NCBI GenBank assembly: GCA_026120035.1 | Contig: JALRME010000015.1 | Location: 1 to 64,000 of the forward strand | Source of the DNA: Coleophoma eucalyptorum | Taxonomy: Eukaryota; Ascomycota; Leotiomycetes; Helotiales; Dermateaceae | Reading direction: 5' to 3' | DNA length: 64,000 nt | Shown here: positions 24,895 to 37,607 of the stretch, in pieces | Position numbering within the stretch: the first letter of the stretch is position 1 | Layout: the number at the start of each line of letters is the position of its first letter | Made by a program: the position numbers and the translations under genes | The notes under the pieces: model-generated | The model's input: only the letters and a program-made list of their open reading frames with translations | Told to the model about the DNA's origin: nothing | Databases searched by the model: none

Positions 24895-27241
24895 GTGAAA
24901 TTAATCCAGCGCTCAAAAGGCTTCAGAATGCCAAAACAAGGCTTAACTCGGCGTAACGGCCTGCTGCAAGCGTGTGAAGAGTGTAGAAAAACCAAAGCTC
25001 AATGTGATCATGAGACTCCAACATGTCATAGGTGTGCACGGCGACGGGTTACTTGCATATATGATCCTGCTCCAATGTCCCGACAACCCCGGTCGAGATT
25101 GGCTGTGAGTGACGGTGTAGCACCTTACACTCCGGATCAGGAACAAGGACATCAAGTTTAAGGACCTTCATCTCGGTCTTCATTCGGTGTTCAAACTCCG
25201 CTTTCGGATATCCCAGCTTCATCTCCTCGGAGTTCTCTCTTCAAGAAACCCGTGATCGGCTACGTGACGACACAATTCAATGCTGTCTTTCTGGAAAATT
25301 AAGAAAAGTTCTGTTTGGGTTCCATATTGTCATCTACTGTGGGCGAGACCGTAGAGAGTGATATGGCGTTTGTACACAATAAACCTTCACCCTCCAGCAT
25401 CAAGGATAATAAGATTCAATTGGGCATTGACATTCTCCGCCGCTTTCCAACAAGCTCTCATGGAGTTTCGCGATCACTATCCAGATCCTTGGATATCACC
25501 TAAGATGATCCGGCATTGTCTCTCATCCACGTGCTCTGGGCTCCAACACAGTCGAACCGCACGTACCCTGACAAAGCTGTCTTCTGGAATCTGCGCCAAC
25601 GGCAAAACACCAATCCCTTTGTAAGGGGCTGATGAATGGCATAACTGGTTTAGTGGTTCTAAGTTGCGATGGGAGATGGTTGGCATTTTATTCACGATAT
25701 TTGGGATGGCATTCTACTCTCGACAAGAGTGGGATCCTGTTTTTGGTTTGCCAGAGCAAGGAGATAGAAATCGAAAAACTGCCCCTTCGTTCATGAGAGT
25801 ATGTGCCAGCGAGTGTCTTCAAATATGCAGAGAGACCGATATTAACGACATGACCGTCGTATTAACGAAGAACGTTGGGCGACTGGAAAGTGTTCTCGTG
25901 GGCGATGACAGTTGGATTTCCCGATGTTCATCAGTTCCTTCATTTGCTAATTAAAAAACTGTTGACAAAATAACTGCCTGCTGTGGCTCTTTGATTAGTA
26001 GCTTTATTGCGGTTGGTCTCCACCGACTACCAAAACTAATTACCGTGACACCTCTTTCCGAGTGGCGGAATGGACTAGCGTCATCGGCATACAGCTTAGA
26101 CAAGTTGGAGTCAATATTCTATGCTCGACCCCCCTACTAAATCGGTTCTACTGCACTTACTAAATGCCGCTCGATTTGGGCGATGATGAATTGTATGGTG
26201 GGCATGCCGTTTTTTTTTGAAGCAGCGGTGAAGAGTTTGGATGCTAACGGATGGAATACCAAAAACAAAATCTACACGAACACGTGGAGCAGGGCAAGGT
26301 GCTGTCTTGCACCCATCTGGGAGGATATACTCGAAAAGTCTTTAGGTGTGGATATTGCATTTTCCTGTTCTGATATTGAGTAAGTGCGTTACTGAACCTG
26401 GTGTCTTCTGGGGTATTTCAAGAGAATAAAAACTGAAAGTTAACGGCAAGGTAATTGAGAAGCTCGACGAGATCGAGGAATCATATCCTCGCCATATTCG
26501 GTACTCCGATATATCGGAATGGTGGGAACAGCAGGGCAGGTCTTCGGAAATATATCTTACAACGGGAATACATTTGGATATTCTCCAATGTCGCTTCCTC
26601 TTAGAGAGATTAAAACTGTCCAGCGGCTTTGCATCTGGACAAAAACTGCTCGAAGTGGCGCAGCAGATGATGGCAGCGGTTCTGCCATTCTGGCTGAATC
26701 GTGACCGATTGGCGAATCATCTGGCTTCATTTGACTGGTTGGTAAGTTGAACGTAAATACACACAATCGTGACACTTCAGAGTGGCTGATAAATATCTCA
26801 GGTTATGCGCTATGGTGTTCCAAGCGCTGGGGTGCTCTGCGTGGAGCTTCTCAAGTCTGCCAAGGGCGCACCGGGCACACAGGCTCAACCGGTACATTTT
26901 TCTCGTTCCGAAGTCGTCCAGTCTCTGACAATGTTTCTGGGTTTCGTGGAATGGATACGACCAAGTGACGGCAATTACGGGCTCTGCCGGAAGCTTCGGC
27001 AGGTTATCAAAGGGATTTTGGATTGTGTCCTGGATTCCACATCACTACCTCGATCCGATCCAATCCCAGAAACCGACCGGCAGACGGACAGGACTCCAAG
27101 CGATGGAAATGGGGAATCTCTTACTGGACTACATGCCGATGCCGATGATTGACTGGCATGCAACAGACTGGCTGAACACGATCGATTGGGGCGCAGGGCG
27201 ACTGGCTTGACTTCAACATAGCAACGCTGCATAAGGTCTAG
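24895..27241 (+). pseudogene. Zn2Cys6 fungal transcription factor, broken
   Basis: An N-terminal zinc cluster is complete: C-x2-C-x6-C-x6-C-x2-C-x6-C in ACEECRKTKAQCDHETPTCH and the following ARRRVTC (about 24985-25065). The middle homology region is recognisable at 25630-25720 (WHNWFSG, then LRWEMVGILFTIFG) and 25990-26150 (FIAVGLHRLP, then SAYSLDKLESIFYARPP). The C-terminus ends GDWLDFNIATLH, stop at 27239-27241. The frame is broken by TAA at 25159 and 25300 (both could be former CAA), a shift near 25440, and further stops and shifts. A few interruptions could be introns, but no set of GT-AG joins I tried restores it all. The neighbour at 27.8 kb is a different regulator-like gene, so this is not its 5' end. 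Confidence 0.78.
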
Positions 27242-27780
27242 GCTCTGACGGCCCGCGCCCTCACAGCCAAGCGATACAACCAAAGGCGGAGGCTCTGCCC
27301 CAATCAAGGAAGCATGCCCCAGTTTACCACCAAGTATGCCTTCCGGGTTATGTTGTGGTTGTGGGGTCCGGTTTCTAGTAGTGTAGTGATGTCCGGGTTG
27401 GGGGTGATAAGCCGGCCGACATTGTGACTGACCCCTTCTGATAAGCGGATTACTAAGCACCAACTATTGTTTAAGGGGCTACGATCCTTGATTTCCCCCT
27501 CTTTTTCTCTTTTTCCCCGGTCTTCTGCTATCTTCCACTTTTCTTATCGATCATCCACTTCGACTTTGGCTGATCGACCTACCCAATTAGCCCGTAGACC
27601 CTAAATTCTCTATATTTCCTAGATCCAAATCTTACCGCCCGCAGCTGGGAATTTTACCGTGGTGCGAAAGCCGTTGGCCTAGTTTGTCGTTTGAGCAGCA
27701 CAAGGCTGAGATATCTGGAGATCATTGAGTGATTGATATATCGATTTTTCAAGCATATGGCAAAGAAGATGAACTAAAGA
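27242..27780. promoter_or_regulatory. Intergenic / probable promoter of the downstream regulator gene
   Basis: About 540 bases without a supported gene. Pyrimidine-rich tracts at 27480-27550 (plus strand) are common in fungal core promoters. The long minus-strand frame over 26975-27463 is a shadow across the end of the broken regulator. Confidence 0.35.
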
Positions 27781-29604
27781 ATGAGTAATGCTACGTTGCT
27801 ATCCTTAGCACAATCTTCTAGTTCGCACTCATCTGTTGAGGATGATGAGACGTTACGTGTCCCAATATTGCAACGACCAGTGAATACGAAGGCACCCAAA
27901 AGCACGTATGTCCATCGGGAAGTATAGCAATAAAGCGAGCAGTCTCTAATTAATTTCTCTAGGAAACCCAAGGGGTATATTCAGCAAACGCAATGGATCA
28001 ACTATAGTACGAACAGTACGACATACAAGAGCGACAAGTTAACATTGAGAGGTGTTCGCCAACATGTTGCGAATCAGTCTTCTCGGCGACGTAAAGCGCA
28101 ACAAGTCTTGACAGCTTTCTACCAAGCTAACCCAAAGACAATTCGCCCCAATGATAGCACCAAAGACGTTTCGGCAGTAGTAGCAGGAGCTGCTGCCTCA
28201 CCTTTGAATAACCGGCTCAAAATCACTGAGGTTGATCCATTTAGAGCTTATCCAATATCTATGAACCATCAAAATCATCGACTGCTCAGAAATCGTAAGC
28301 AAAAAGAACCCTATATCACACCAAGTAACGCTAATGACCTGCAATTATCTAAAGTGTACTCTGATTCAATCGTTTGTTTCACGGATCTGAGAGACGGAGG
28401 ATTATTTAGCACGATTACAGATTCAGCCGCATTTACAGCTATGTTATCTATGTCTTCCTACCATTTGTCATCAGAAGCCTCATTAGACAAAACGGTACCA
28501 CTCAGACTGTCGATATCAGCAATTAAGTCGCTGAATAACGTGTTAACGTCTATCCACGTTAATAAAATTGATGATGCGGTGATTTGTTTAATAATTTTCT
28601 GTTGGTATGAGGTAAGCCAAGAGATCTGCATGCTACAAGGCAAGTAAAGCTGACCATGATTAGATATTGAAGTTCGATATGGAGGCCTATAAAATACATG
28701 TTAATGGCCTCTTAACACTTGTGAAGATGAAAGGAGGAATCGAAACACTAAAGCACAACAAGCTTTTATATAGTTACACTCAGATGTAAGCTGGGCCTTC
28801 TTCGTAAAGAATCTCATACAGGCGAAATCTTATTAGTGCCTTCTTTACCTTCAAATTATAATAATAATCAACAGGTTCGACAAACACCTCGCCGAACTCG
28901 GGGGTACCGACCCATTATTCCCAACCACTCGAGTTGATTACATATCTAGACCGAGAGGACAACCACTTTTTGAGACCAATATGTCAGCTTTGGGAAGTTC
29001 TTATGTTCTACGTATTATTGAACCTTGCTTCATAGTACTCGAAGAAGTTCGAACCTTAGCGCAGAAGGAGATGCAGCGGAGAAAGCTACCAGGAAACAAT
29101 GTTCCTATGGAGATAGACTGGCATCCGTTTCTAAAGCGACTTGATGCGGTTCCTCTTGACGAAGATCTCTTTGACGCCCTTCAAAGTGATTTCCGAGGCT
29201 TCTGCAAAGTCGCATCCATAGTTTTTATCATCCAGGTCCAGCGGAAGCTATCATCACGGCCTATTCCTGGCCTAAAATATGATGAGTTTTACCTCTTACG
29301 GCTCCAGCATTTGCGCCATGAGAGTCTTCCCATGTTTTACATAGGAAATTCAATTCCCATAAGACATCCCGTTGGGCCGCTTTATTTGTGGAATTCATTT
29401 ATGGAGGCGTCATTTGCTAACGAATACTATATGAAAGGATTGAATCAGCAGCTCTTTGCATCAAGAAGGAGAGGATTGGGAATTAAGTCATTAGTGGAAG
29501 CCTTGTCGATGCTGAAAAGATTTCCTTGGATGGATGAAGTTCAAACACCTTTGCTTGTAGACATTTGGAATAATGTATCACATGTATATGCGTACTATGG
29601 CTAA
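27781..29604 (+). CDS. Fungal transcription-factor-domain protein lacking a zinc cluster, 541 aa
   Basis: Four exons join in frame: 27781-27905, 27963-28611, 28664-28785, 28875-29604 (1626 bases). Introns carry GTATGT, GTAAGC and GTAAGC donors with CTAG, TTAG and ACAG acceptors. The N-terminus is Ser/Thr-rich and has LRGVRQHVANQSSRRRKAQQ, the V-R-x-H-V-(M/A) plus Arg-rich motif seen in fungal proteins annotated as tachykinin-family or fungal_trans_2 (DUF3468). DPFRAYPISM follows, and then IHVNGLLTLVKMKGGIETL, the H-x-x-G-L-x-x-(M/L)-V-x-x-(R/K)-G-G block. No Cys6 cluster is visible, as is usual for this subgroup. The frame is clean while both flanks decay. The usual WxDL motif after the GGI block is missing, perhaps because the third intron is misjudged. 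Target genes unknown. Confidence 0.82.
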
Positions 29605-31426
29605 CTGAGTAATGTAAATTTACCAAATGATCTATACAATGTATTGCTATTCAATTTGTAGATAACTTATAACTAACGAGTCATCGAAGTTTAACAGTAA
29701 TTAAGGACATTAAAATTGTTATAAAAGGAGCAGAATCGAAAACATAGAGATGATGAAGTCTGGCTACTATTAAAGCTTTTGGAAGAGGAATGTGGACATG
29801 GGCGTGGTCATAGCAATCGCAAAAGAGTTTGTATAAGAACTTCGACAACCTATATAGACCATAGTCTATGTCGCAGGTTCCGGGTACCGACTTCGTCAAG
29901 CAAGGCCCCTGGGCTCAGATACTAGAACAAGATTAGCTCGTAGGAAGGCTGTTTCGCCATGAAAAGAATTGAAGCTCATCTTTTGTAAAGCTACTTTTTC
30001 AATACGATAAAAGAATTTAACATCTAGATAAAATACGAGAGGGCGAACACTCATGATTTACGTTCCAGGTAGCGGAACAAAAGCCGCCAGTTTCAAGGAC
30101 TATAGGGTTGCCAATAAAAATAGCTTCTATGCCTATAAGCACGAGGGTGGTTTTAGGTCGCTGCAAAACAATGGCCAGGGAAAATCTAGACCGGCCCACC
30201 CTATAACCTCGACCAACCCATGGCCCGGTAGGTCTCAAAGGCCTAGGCACGGCAAGCTAATATGATATATCGTATAAGAGGGGGTCTCGCTCGGTAGTAT
30301 TCTATTACGTTCTCTTTTAACTTTTCGCGCATTCTAGTCAACTCACAACAAAGTATATGAATACTCTTCCTTAAGACCTCTTTTTTATCCTTGGATATTA
30401 TTTTTAAATTAAGCATAAGAGGATGACGGATTATAGCAAAGTAAGCCGCCAAGTAGCTTTTGCTAACTACTTTCGCGTGTAAGCGAGGTAGTCAAGGAGC
30501 CTATCTCTAATTAGAAGACTTTGGCTTGTAGGTCAAGCTCTAGACCAATTGAAACCCTACTCATTTTTGAAGCAGGCCCTAAATTCATCTTTGAAGTGGC
30601 TGACTCAAAACACCAATCATCCAATGCTATTTCCCATATCTAAGCTCAAAGCCTTGGGAACCCAGAAGGAAACACTCTCCTGTCGTATTCAATTCGCAGT
30701 ATTCAGCAATACTACGAGCCGGTTTCCGAACAGCCAAGTATCTATCCTCTACATCATTATGTGAAGACACAACCCGAGGAAAGTATGAGGAAATAGAAGC
30801 TTCAATATGATGAAGTCTTTTGTCATGAAAAGGTCAGCAGCGCGAAGCGAGCTCGAAAAGCACTGGGTATACTTCTGGATAAACATTCTGTGTGCCGGCG
30901 GAAGGATCAGACAAGAGGTTGGCGATTGCCAAGATGGCCTCCGTATACAAAGGCGCTGAAAGGTTCTTGTTATTGACGCCTCTCTCCACGCCTACGAATA
31001 TAGTCCGTTTAAGAATTTGGCGGTCTATTACTAGTAGCCCATTTTGACTCAAATTGGTTCAAGCAATATACAGATTTCAGCTTAACATTTAGGCGAAAGA
31101 GTTGAATTAATTTAGTGAGTTAAATTAATATCATTTTCGTTCTCCTATGAACCAATCGGTCAAGTTATTCTATCCCACGTCAAAACTATACAAGATCTCA
31201 GAAAGTACACAAAAGTGCAGCAGAGTCCATGTGAGGCCATTGAGCACCTTGTGGGCTCTCATACCTCCAGTCACCTTGTCGCTACTGAACACGCCACTTT
31301 CATGAACTAAAGAAACACATCCCTTCTATATAAAAAATCTCGGCCACGAAGCATAAGTCCAATACGTTGTGGAAGACAGGCAAGCTACAGAGCTACAATC
31401 TTCCTCGCTATAGCTACGATACGTTA
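29605..31426. other. Intergenic, decayed; no gene seen
   Basis: 1.8 kb of AT-rich DNA with only short frames. The 72-codon minus frame at 30834-31052 contains a plausible globular segment (LYTEAILAIANLLSDPSAGT) that I do not recognise; it may be a fragment of a larger lost gene. A GC-richer patch at 30055-30250 has overlapping frames on both strands without family signal. Confidence 0.4.
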
Positions 31427-32330
31427 CTACTTCTCCTCAGCTTCAGCTCCCACGGTGCTCCTCTCTGGCGACTCGACACTCGGACCAATTTCCGAATCTC
31501 TATTCTTCCTAACGCTTTTCGAGCTGTTAAGGTACCATACCGCTAACAAGACAATGTATGCTACTCCAATGATGCCAACAACAATACCATACGCCTTCTC
31601 ACCACCAGGAGAATTATCTCCCAGATCTAAGCCCGTACCACCATTGACTATAGCCACAATGATGAGTATACGGCCGAACCAGATGTGTCCCTGGTGAAGA
31701 ATATTGTTGATTTTGTTGGCTTTAAAATTCTTGTGGTGCCATATGCCAATAAACGGTTGAATCAAGAATAGCCCGGTGAGGATAGTGCCGAGGACCACAT
31801 GACCCAAAACATCATTGTACACCTGTATATCAATTAGTGCCAATACACCATGTCATTTTCATCGCGAGAAAATCCAAAAGAGAGTAGTGTTTCGCCGAAG
31901 AAGGTACTGATTCGTATTCAATATAACAGTCCTCATTACGTTTCCACCAAGCCAGCTATAGAGACATAAAAGAAAATAAACATACCTCGTCATGCAAAAT
32001 GGCAACCCAGACCCCGACACCGAATCCAACAACCAACATTGCTAATCCGAAAGTCTGACAGCACACATGGGTCCAGAATAAGGCGCGAGGACTCAGGACT
32101 CGATCAAGCAGCTTGCCCGACATAGCACCCAAGGGAAATATCAAGGCGACGGTCAGGCCCATGATGACACCATGGACTTTGTCCGAGATATGTCTAAGAC
32201 TCTTGGGATATTCCCGAGTCGACAGCGAGGAGCGATCATAGAGCGTTTCTTCATCAATTGCTTGAGCGAGGTCAAAAAGCGAGTATATAACAAATAAGAA
32301 GGAAAGGCTTCTCAAAATAGTGGACCCCAT
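31427..32330 (-). CDS. Cytochrome b561-type membrane protein, 246 aa
   Basis: Two exons, 31986-32330 and 31427-31822, splice at phase 0 (donor GTATGT, acceptor TACAG) to give 741 bases. A signal peptide (about residues 1-24) is followed by five or so hydrophobic helices. Four spaced histidines fit the two haem pairs of cytochrome b561: His53 (KVHGVIMG), His88 (FWTHVCCQ), His123 (LGHVVLG) and His161 (HQGHIWFGR). The family moves electrons across membranes from ascorbate-like donors, often fused to DOMON domains in fungi; no DOMON domain is present here, the protein being only the b561 part. The C-terminal 35 residues are charged. The gene is undamaged and stands alone between decayed flanks. 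Confidence 0.86.
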
Positions 32331-34088
32331 CGTAAGTAAAATGCTCTCTTAATCAATACAGCCCCAGCCTAAATCCTAGAAGGGTGAAGAGTCAGTCGAA
32401 AAGGTCTTGATTGAACTTGGATGCTTTGCTCCCCAGAGCGATAGGACAAGGACTAGATTAGAAGTTGAATAAGTAGCTCATCAGCGTCAAAGAGGAGAAC
32501 CTAGTAGTCATATATATAGCTTTTTGAAGGGGTTTGACTCGTAGCCAATCCTAGTATTGAGATACAGAGCTAGGTAGTTCTGCGACTATAGCGGCAAATT
32601 TGAATACCAAATTGAAGCTAATTGAGAATGGAAAAGGAACAGGACGGAATAAGAGCCAGGGTATGTATTCTTGTTCTTGATATTAGCACAGCGCACTTTG
32701 CGTTAGCCTTCTAGTGCTTCACCAGTAAAGGCACACGACGCATCTGTAAGTGGATCCCGTGCAATTGCGGCGGCCATCATCAGCTAGACGACAATCGTAG
32801 CAACAAGCTCAGAGATGATTCGCAGTGCTTGATATGGGCCAGCATTAGGAAGGCAGCTACGGTGAGATTCTATCTGATGATCAGATAACACCTTTCCCAG
32901 TCCAGGAACGCGTAGCTTGGGCTAAGATTGAAAACAGAGCTGAAAACCGAGAGGGTACAAAGTGCTTCGATAGCCTAACATGATAGGGCATGATATGACA
33001 CCTCAAATTGAATTGATATAAGCAAGGCAACTTAGCTTCTATTAGACTAGTAGTGAAAATTGTGTCCGATCAGAACATCGGTCCAAGCCAGGATCTAATC
33101 AGATACTGGGAAGCGCCAGTGCCCGAGCCAGGATCTAATCAGATAGGAAGTGCTGGTGCCTCAGCCAGAAGCCTCGCGATTACGACACTACGACACCGCG
33201 AATGAAAAGGAGGCGGTGACATTGAGGCTCGTCTTGTGGCGACCAGTGGTGAAGGAAGGGCTGGAAGAAGAATGGTGATATTTCAGGAGGCTAGTACATA
33301 TTAGGCAAGGCTGGCAGCCACTGGCTGTTATTGGATTGTTGGCGGTAAATGCGCCGTGGAAGGAGCAGTTGTAATGGACACATGCAATTATTCTTCTCCG
33401 CTTGGAATGTACTCTAGAGTGAGTTAGAACAGGATAGCATAACAGAAATCTAAAAGGAGACGGTAACAAAAGCCGGGTAAAAAATGAACTCGGATCTGAA
33501 GTGGAGACTGAGAGCGAATGACCCCGCCACGGTTATCCCCCAAGGCTTGCCGAGCAAAAGCTTAGCAACGATCGTGTGAGAATGCTTGTTTGATATTAAG
33601 CTTTAACTCGTTTATACTACGGAGTTAAGAAGTGTGGAATGAAAACTACCTGCTTCAAGAATTAGGAAGCGGAGAAATTACAAGGCGGACTTAATTCCCC
33701 ACTCGCCCTCAGTGAGGATGTCTCGTGAAAAGCGACAAAGTCAAAATAAAGGAATAAGGCTAAGGAATACACGGTAGTATAGACTATTAATGCCCTGATT
33801 TTCCTGATGTTAGACAGGTATACGGCCGACAATACTTAAAATACCTACAGTAACACGTATTCGTAACATCTTTCAGCCTTGTAGTAGGATTACTATTTAA
33901 AAAACAAGGACCTACTATAAGTACGAAATCAACTTTATTATCGTACAATTTTATAGTAGGTCGTAACTACCTAGCAAGGTCTTATAAGAAAGCACCGGTT
34001 TCCTTTGAATTACTAGAAAAAACGTCAGCTACTGTACCATCTCATCGGCACCCTCTATTTGTTCTTCTTCTAGATTATATATCTTAGC
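32331..34088. other. Intergenic with a short direct repeat
   Basis: No supported gene. The first 200 bases are the presumed promoter of the cytochrome-b561-type gene. A 93-codon minus frame at 33188-33469 lacks family resemblance. From about 33500 the DNA becomes AT-rich. Confidence 0.4.
33084..33144. repeat. 20-base direct repeat, two copies
   Basis: The word agccaggatctaatcagata occurs at about 33085 and again about 40 bases later, with partly similar spacer (gaagcgccagtgcc versus gaagtgctggtgcc), so the true repeat unit is about 40 bases. Two copies only; no function inferred. Confidence 0.6.
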
Positions 34089-35090
34089 TCACTTTCTCTC
34101 CCACATATACCATAGGCCCATAATAATCAATGTTACAGGGATGGTGATCGCCCAGAAAATCCAGAATCGTGGAGAAACAACAGAAGCCAAGCTAGGTGCG
34201 TCATAAAAATTGAAGAATGTTGTTGAAAGTATTGACTAAAGGCCCCTTAGGAATTGCAGTTCTGGTCAGCCACAGGGTTCTTACTGCTAAGAATGTTCCC
34301 AGAAGGAACACAATACCAAGAATAGAGATCGTTTTCATTGAAGAAGAATCACGTTTGCTTGCCAGTGTAATCTTCCTTTGATCCTTTACAATTTCAAAAT
34401 TTAGCTTGCTGTCTCTCTGTGCAATGAGGTTCATGACCTTTCCACATAGTATTAGCCATGAATAGACGTCATGGGTTTGAGACCTTGCAATGCCTCTTTG
34501 GATCTCCAGTCTCTGTAGGGTCGTGCTTGCGTAAGTATCTATGCCAAGCTATCTCCTCTGATAGAACTCCAAACTTGAGGAAATGCTGAAGTGTATCTTC
34601 TGGAGTGTTTCTGTCCTTCTAGAGTCGGGCAGATTGCTTTGAAAGCTTTCCATTGTCTCTTGGAAAAATTTTATGGCCTGAAGATACCCAATAGGCCGCT
34701 TCCACGATACCTGTGCATGGCATTCAACTAAATCTGCATTGATAGAGTCAAGGTCAACGAGCCCTGAGTTGAGATCTCTCTTAGTTTCCGAAATATACCT
34801 GCGCATGTGCACAGCGTGTTCCAACTTGCGCAGCCAGTCTCGACCCTCTCGCTGCTTTATTTCCGTCTTGAAGGATACTTCCTGGCTAAAAGCTATTATA
34901 GGTAGCAGAATTGGATGGCTAGCCTCATGGATACGAGCTTTGAGGTGCTGCGCACTTTTCACCAGTTCTGAAGTGGGAGTGCCTTTGCAAAAGCCTAATG
35001 TGATGCCCGTCATCATTTCATGACTCAGCAATACCTCGAACCCTCTCGTCAACCCTTTTTTCCGCGCATCGGCTTTCCGGTAAATAATCT
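34089..35090 (-). pseudogene. CorA-like fungal membrane protein with one internal TAG
   Basis: One long frame (about 35090 to 34285) and a last exon (34089-34235, after a 49-base GT-AG intron with donor GTAAGA) carry the C-terminal two-thirds of a common fungal family with CorA-like topology. The order is TRGFEVLLSHEMMTGITLGF, then VECHAQVSWKRPIGYLQ, then MNLIAQRDSKLNFEI and KRDSSSMKTISILGIVFL, ending with FYDAPSLA and the final helix FWIFWAITIPVTLIIMGLW. A single TAG at 34549-34551 interrupts otherwise colinear sequence; a CAG to TAG change would explain it. An in-frame segment of about 12 residues before MNLIAQ (HDVYSWLILCGK) is unusual for the family. The N-terminal third was not found upstream. 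Function unknown; metal transport is only suggested by topology. Confidence 0.7.
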
Positions 35091-36300
35091 CTAATCCCCG
35101 TTAACAAAGGGAGTACAATAAGAGAGGCCGTTGGTTGCTACACACGCAAATGTGGATTTTTTCGTCATTGTCAAGAGATGATCAAATTAAGGGGCCAAGA
35201 CAACTCATACTCTCAAGAGCTCTATAGGCTAGATTAAAAAGCTTCTGTCATTGTTATATATTCTTCTGGCTTGAGACTTATGACGTGCGGCGCGAGTGTG
35301 TCAGGATGTTTAGTGTTCTGCTGAAGTCTGAGATGTATCAATCTCAGCATCTACGAAAATAAATGACTGACACTAAGCGTACTCCCGCGATCAAAGTGAT
35401 TCCAGGTGGCAAGATTGGTGCTTCAAATATTCCCTACGTTGTAAAGCCTTATCGGTTGAAGCTGTTCCATAGGTTTCTCAGCTGAAGATTTCTTACTCTC
35501 CTATATAGGAAATTTTCGAATTGATCAGAGGGCAATGGATGCTCATCGACTGTGTCAAGGTTTGGATCTTATCCTTTCATAAGAACGTAGTCACGTTGGC
35601 CCGCAGAAGCGTCTACCTTACAGAGAATGAAAACAATTCGAGATATCGACACTCCTCTTCAACGATAGTATATTGCTTCAGGTTCTTCTGGGTTATATAG
35701 TTTTCCATCGTTTCTCAGCTGAATAAAACGTTGAGATCCGGTTACTTGAAATCTACTGCCTTTTGCCGTGAGGAAAGTTAATTAATCACATGTTAACAGT
35801 CAAATCAAGAGCTATCGGAATTCTTCGTATAAAAGATTCACAGAGACCTAGTAAAAAGAGTAGTAAGATAAGACGATATTAATCAGATTTAATCACAGCT
35901 TTAATAGCCTTTGGCTTATGTGAAGAATCTTATTATCATCCCAGGGGCTGTGCAGTGGCAGTGCAAATGCCCATGATGCAAGTAAGGATTCACGATATAT
36001 ACCACCACATATTTGTTATATATTTTTTTGAAAAAAGATCAATACCTGTGGAATATTCATAGGCTCAATTCCTTACTAGCTATAACCTGGGAAACAGTAT
36101 AACATTGTTTATTCGGTTACGATAACTCTGAGGTTCTTTGGGTATTTACATGAGGGGCAGAAAGGAAGTAGCTAGTCCAGTTAGGACTAGTAAAACTGCC
36201 TTTCAAAAGTTCTCTAATGGTCCTTAGCAATCGAGTACCCTTCAGCGAATGTCATTCTCGGGTTTTCTCTAACTAAAATATCAATTTGTCCTAGGACTTT
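35091..36300. other. Intergenic, no gene seen
   Basis: AT-rich, no frame above 60 codons. It may hide the missing 5' exons of the CorA-like gene (35.1-35.5 kb) on the minus strand, but I could not identify them. Confidence 0.35.
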
Positions 36301-36309
36301 TTTGTTTCA

Positions 36310-37607
36310 TATTTTCATCGCTCATTCGTCGTTATTCTTCAAGTTTAGATTGGGTATAGGGGCAACGTGTCAGTTTGTCTTCCGCAATTTTGGATGGGAT
36401 GATCATACTATCCTCCTCGCATTGGTAAGTTCATGATGTATAATTTATTGCTGGTATATAGCAGTATCTAATAAGAATAGATCTGTTCCATTGGAATGGC
36501 TGCGTCTGCAGCTCTAGGTATCAAGGATGGGGCCGGTAAACATGAGGGCAACCAAGACGAAGTAATCAAGGTATATATCCTAATAAAAGGCATATTTCAC
36601 GAAGAAATTACTGAATTATTATCAGGTCAATCTCATTCTTGAAACATTTTACACTTTTTCAATGTATTTTGTCAAATTTTCATTTTATTGTGCTATTTAC
36701 GTATCAGTGAGTTTTGTCGCTTGCATTTCAACGCTGTGACATCAAACGATAGTAATCAATGTAATAGCTGCTGATACCAAGAGGATACTCGGACGAGTTA
36801 CCGAAATTCTGATAATACTTTTCTCTCTTCAAATCATTGCGATTTCAATTACAGTTGGTTTGCAATGCCGACCAGTGTCATTCAATTGGAATAAAGGTCA
36901 ACCTGGTTCATGCGTCAACCTGGAAGCATTTTTCTATGGTAAGGGAATTCTAAGCCGTATCTTGTACAAAAGGCAAACACAAGCTGACAATAATCCAAGC
37001 TATTAGTGTGTATACTATCGTTACAGATGTAATCATTCTTGCACTTCCGATTCCGGTAATTTCTGCCCTCAAAAGAACATTACCACAAAAAATATCTCTC
37101 TTTGTCGTCTTTATGATGGGAATTTTAGCTACTGTCGCAAGGTGGGTCTGCTTCAGAAAGGAGATACTTGGTACTATGCTTTAAACATGCTGACATGTCG
37201 ATTAATGGCATTCGCGTGTGGACTATAAGAATTTACACCACATCAAAAGATCTTATATACGACATTGCTCCTATTAATATTTGGACTTTCATTGAACTAA
37301 ATTTGGGGATTGCGTGTGCGTATGGACTGGGTTAGTTTCTCTTACTTAATCATTTACAAGGACGACGATAGGCAGGAGCTGATTGTATTTAAAAGCCATG
37401 AAAGCAATTGCCACGCACCTTAGCGGTCAAATAAGTTCACGACTACCAAAAAGCACCGTATTCGTTGATGCAGATAGTAGCTTCAGGTCGAAAAATTCCC
37501 TGCAACCATCCAAAGGGCGGAATCAAGGCCATCAGAGCCAAGCATCACGAAGAGTTATTGAAAACTTTTCAAAGTTCATATACCGAGACAGAAGGATGAT
37601 TTCATGA
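36310..37607 (+). CDS. SAT4-type rhodopsin-domain membrane protein, multi-exon, 5' end uncertain
   Basis: Family blocks occur in order with GT-AG introns between them: FRNFGWDDHTILLAL (exon end 36424), ICSIGMAASAALGI (36481-36570), ETFYTFSMYFVKFSFYCAIY (36626-36700), then ILIILFSLQIIAISITVG with LQCRPVSFNW, a TDVIILALPIPVISALKR exon, MMGILATVAR, and an exon with IAPINIWTFIELNLGIACAY, ending AMKAIATHLSG and a basic tail, stop 37605-37607. These are the DD turn, C-x-P-x4-W, D-x5-(L/P)-P-(I/L)-P and W-(T/S)-x-(I/V)-E elements of the SAT4 rhodopsin-domain family. The join at 36700/36768 does not keep frame with the acceptor I see, and no convincing start codon was found. The gene may therefore be live with a misjudged junction, or lightly damaged. 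Ligand and role unknown. Confidence 0.68.

Noticed and set aside
26975..27463. 162-codon minus frame
   Set aside because: Overlaps the C-terminus of the plus-strand regulator relic and has no family signal or start context.
24895..29604. One single large regulator gene
   Set aside because: The first gene ends with a proper C-terminal WLDFN-type tail at 27241 and the second has its own start, introns and a different family signature.
34739..35023. 94-codon plus frame
   Set aside because: Antisense of the CorA-like coding region.
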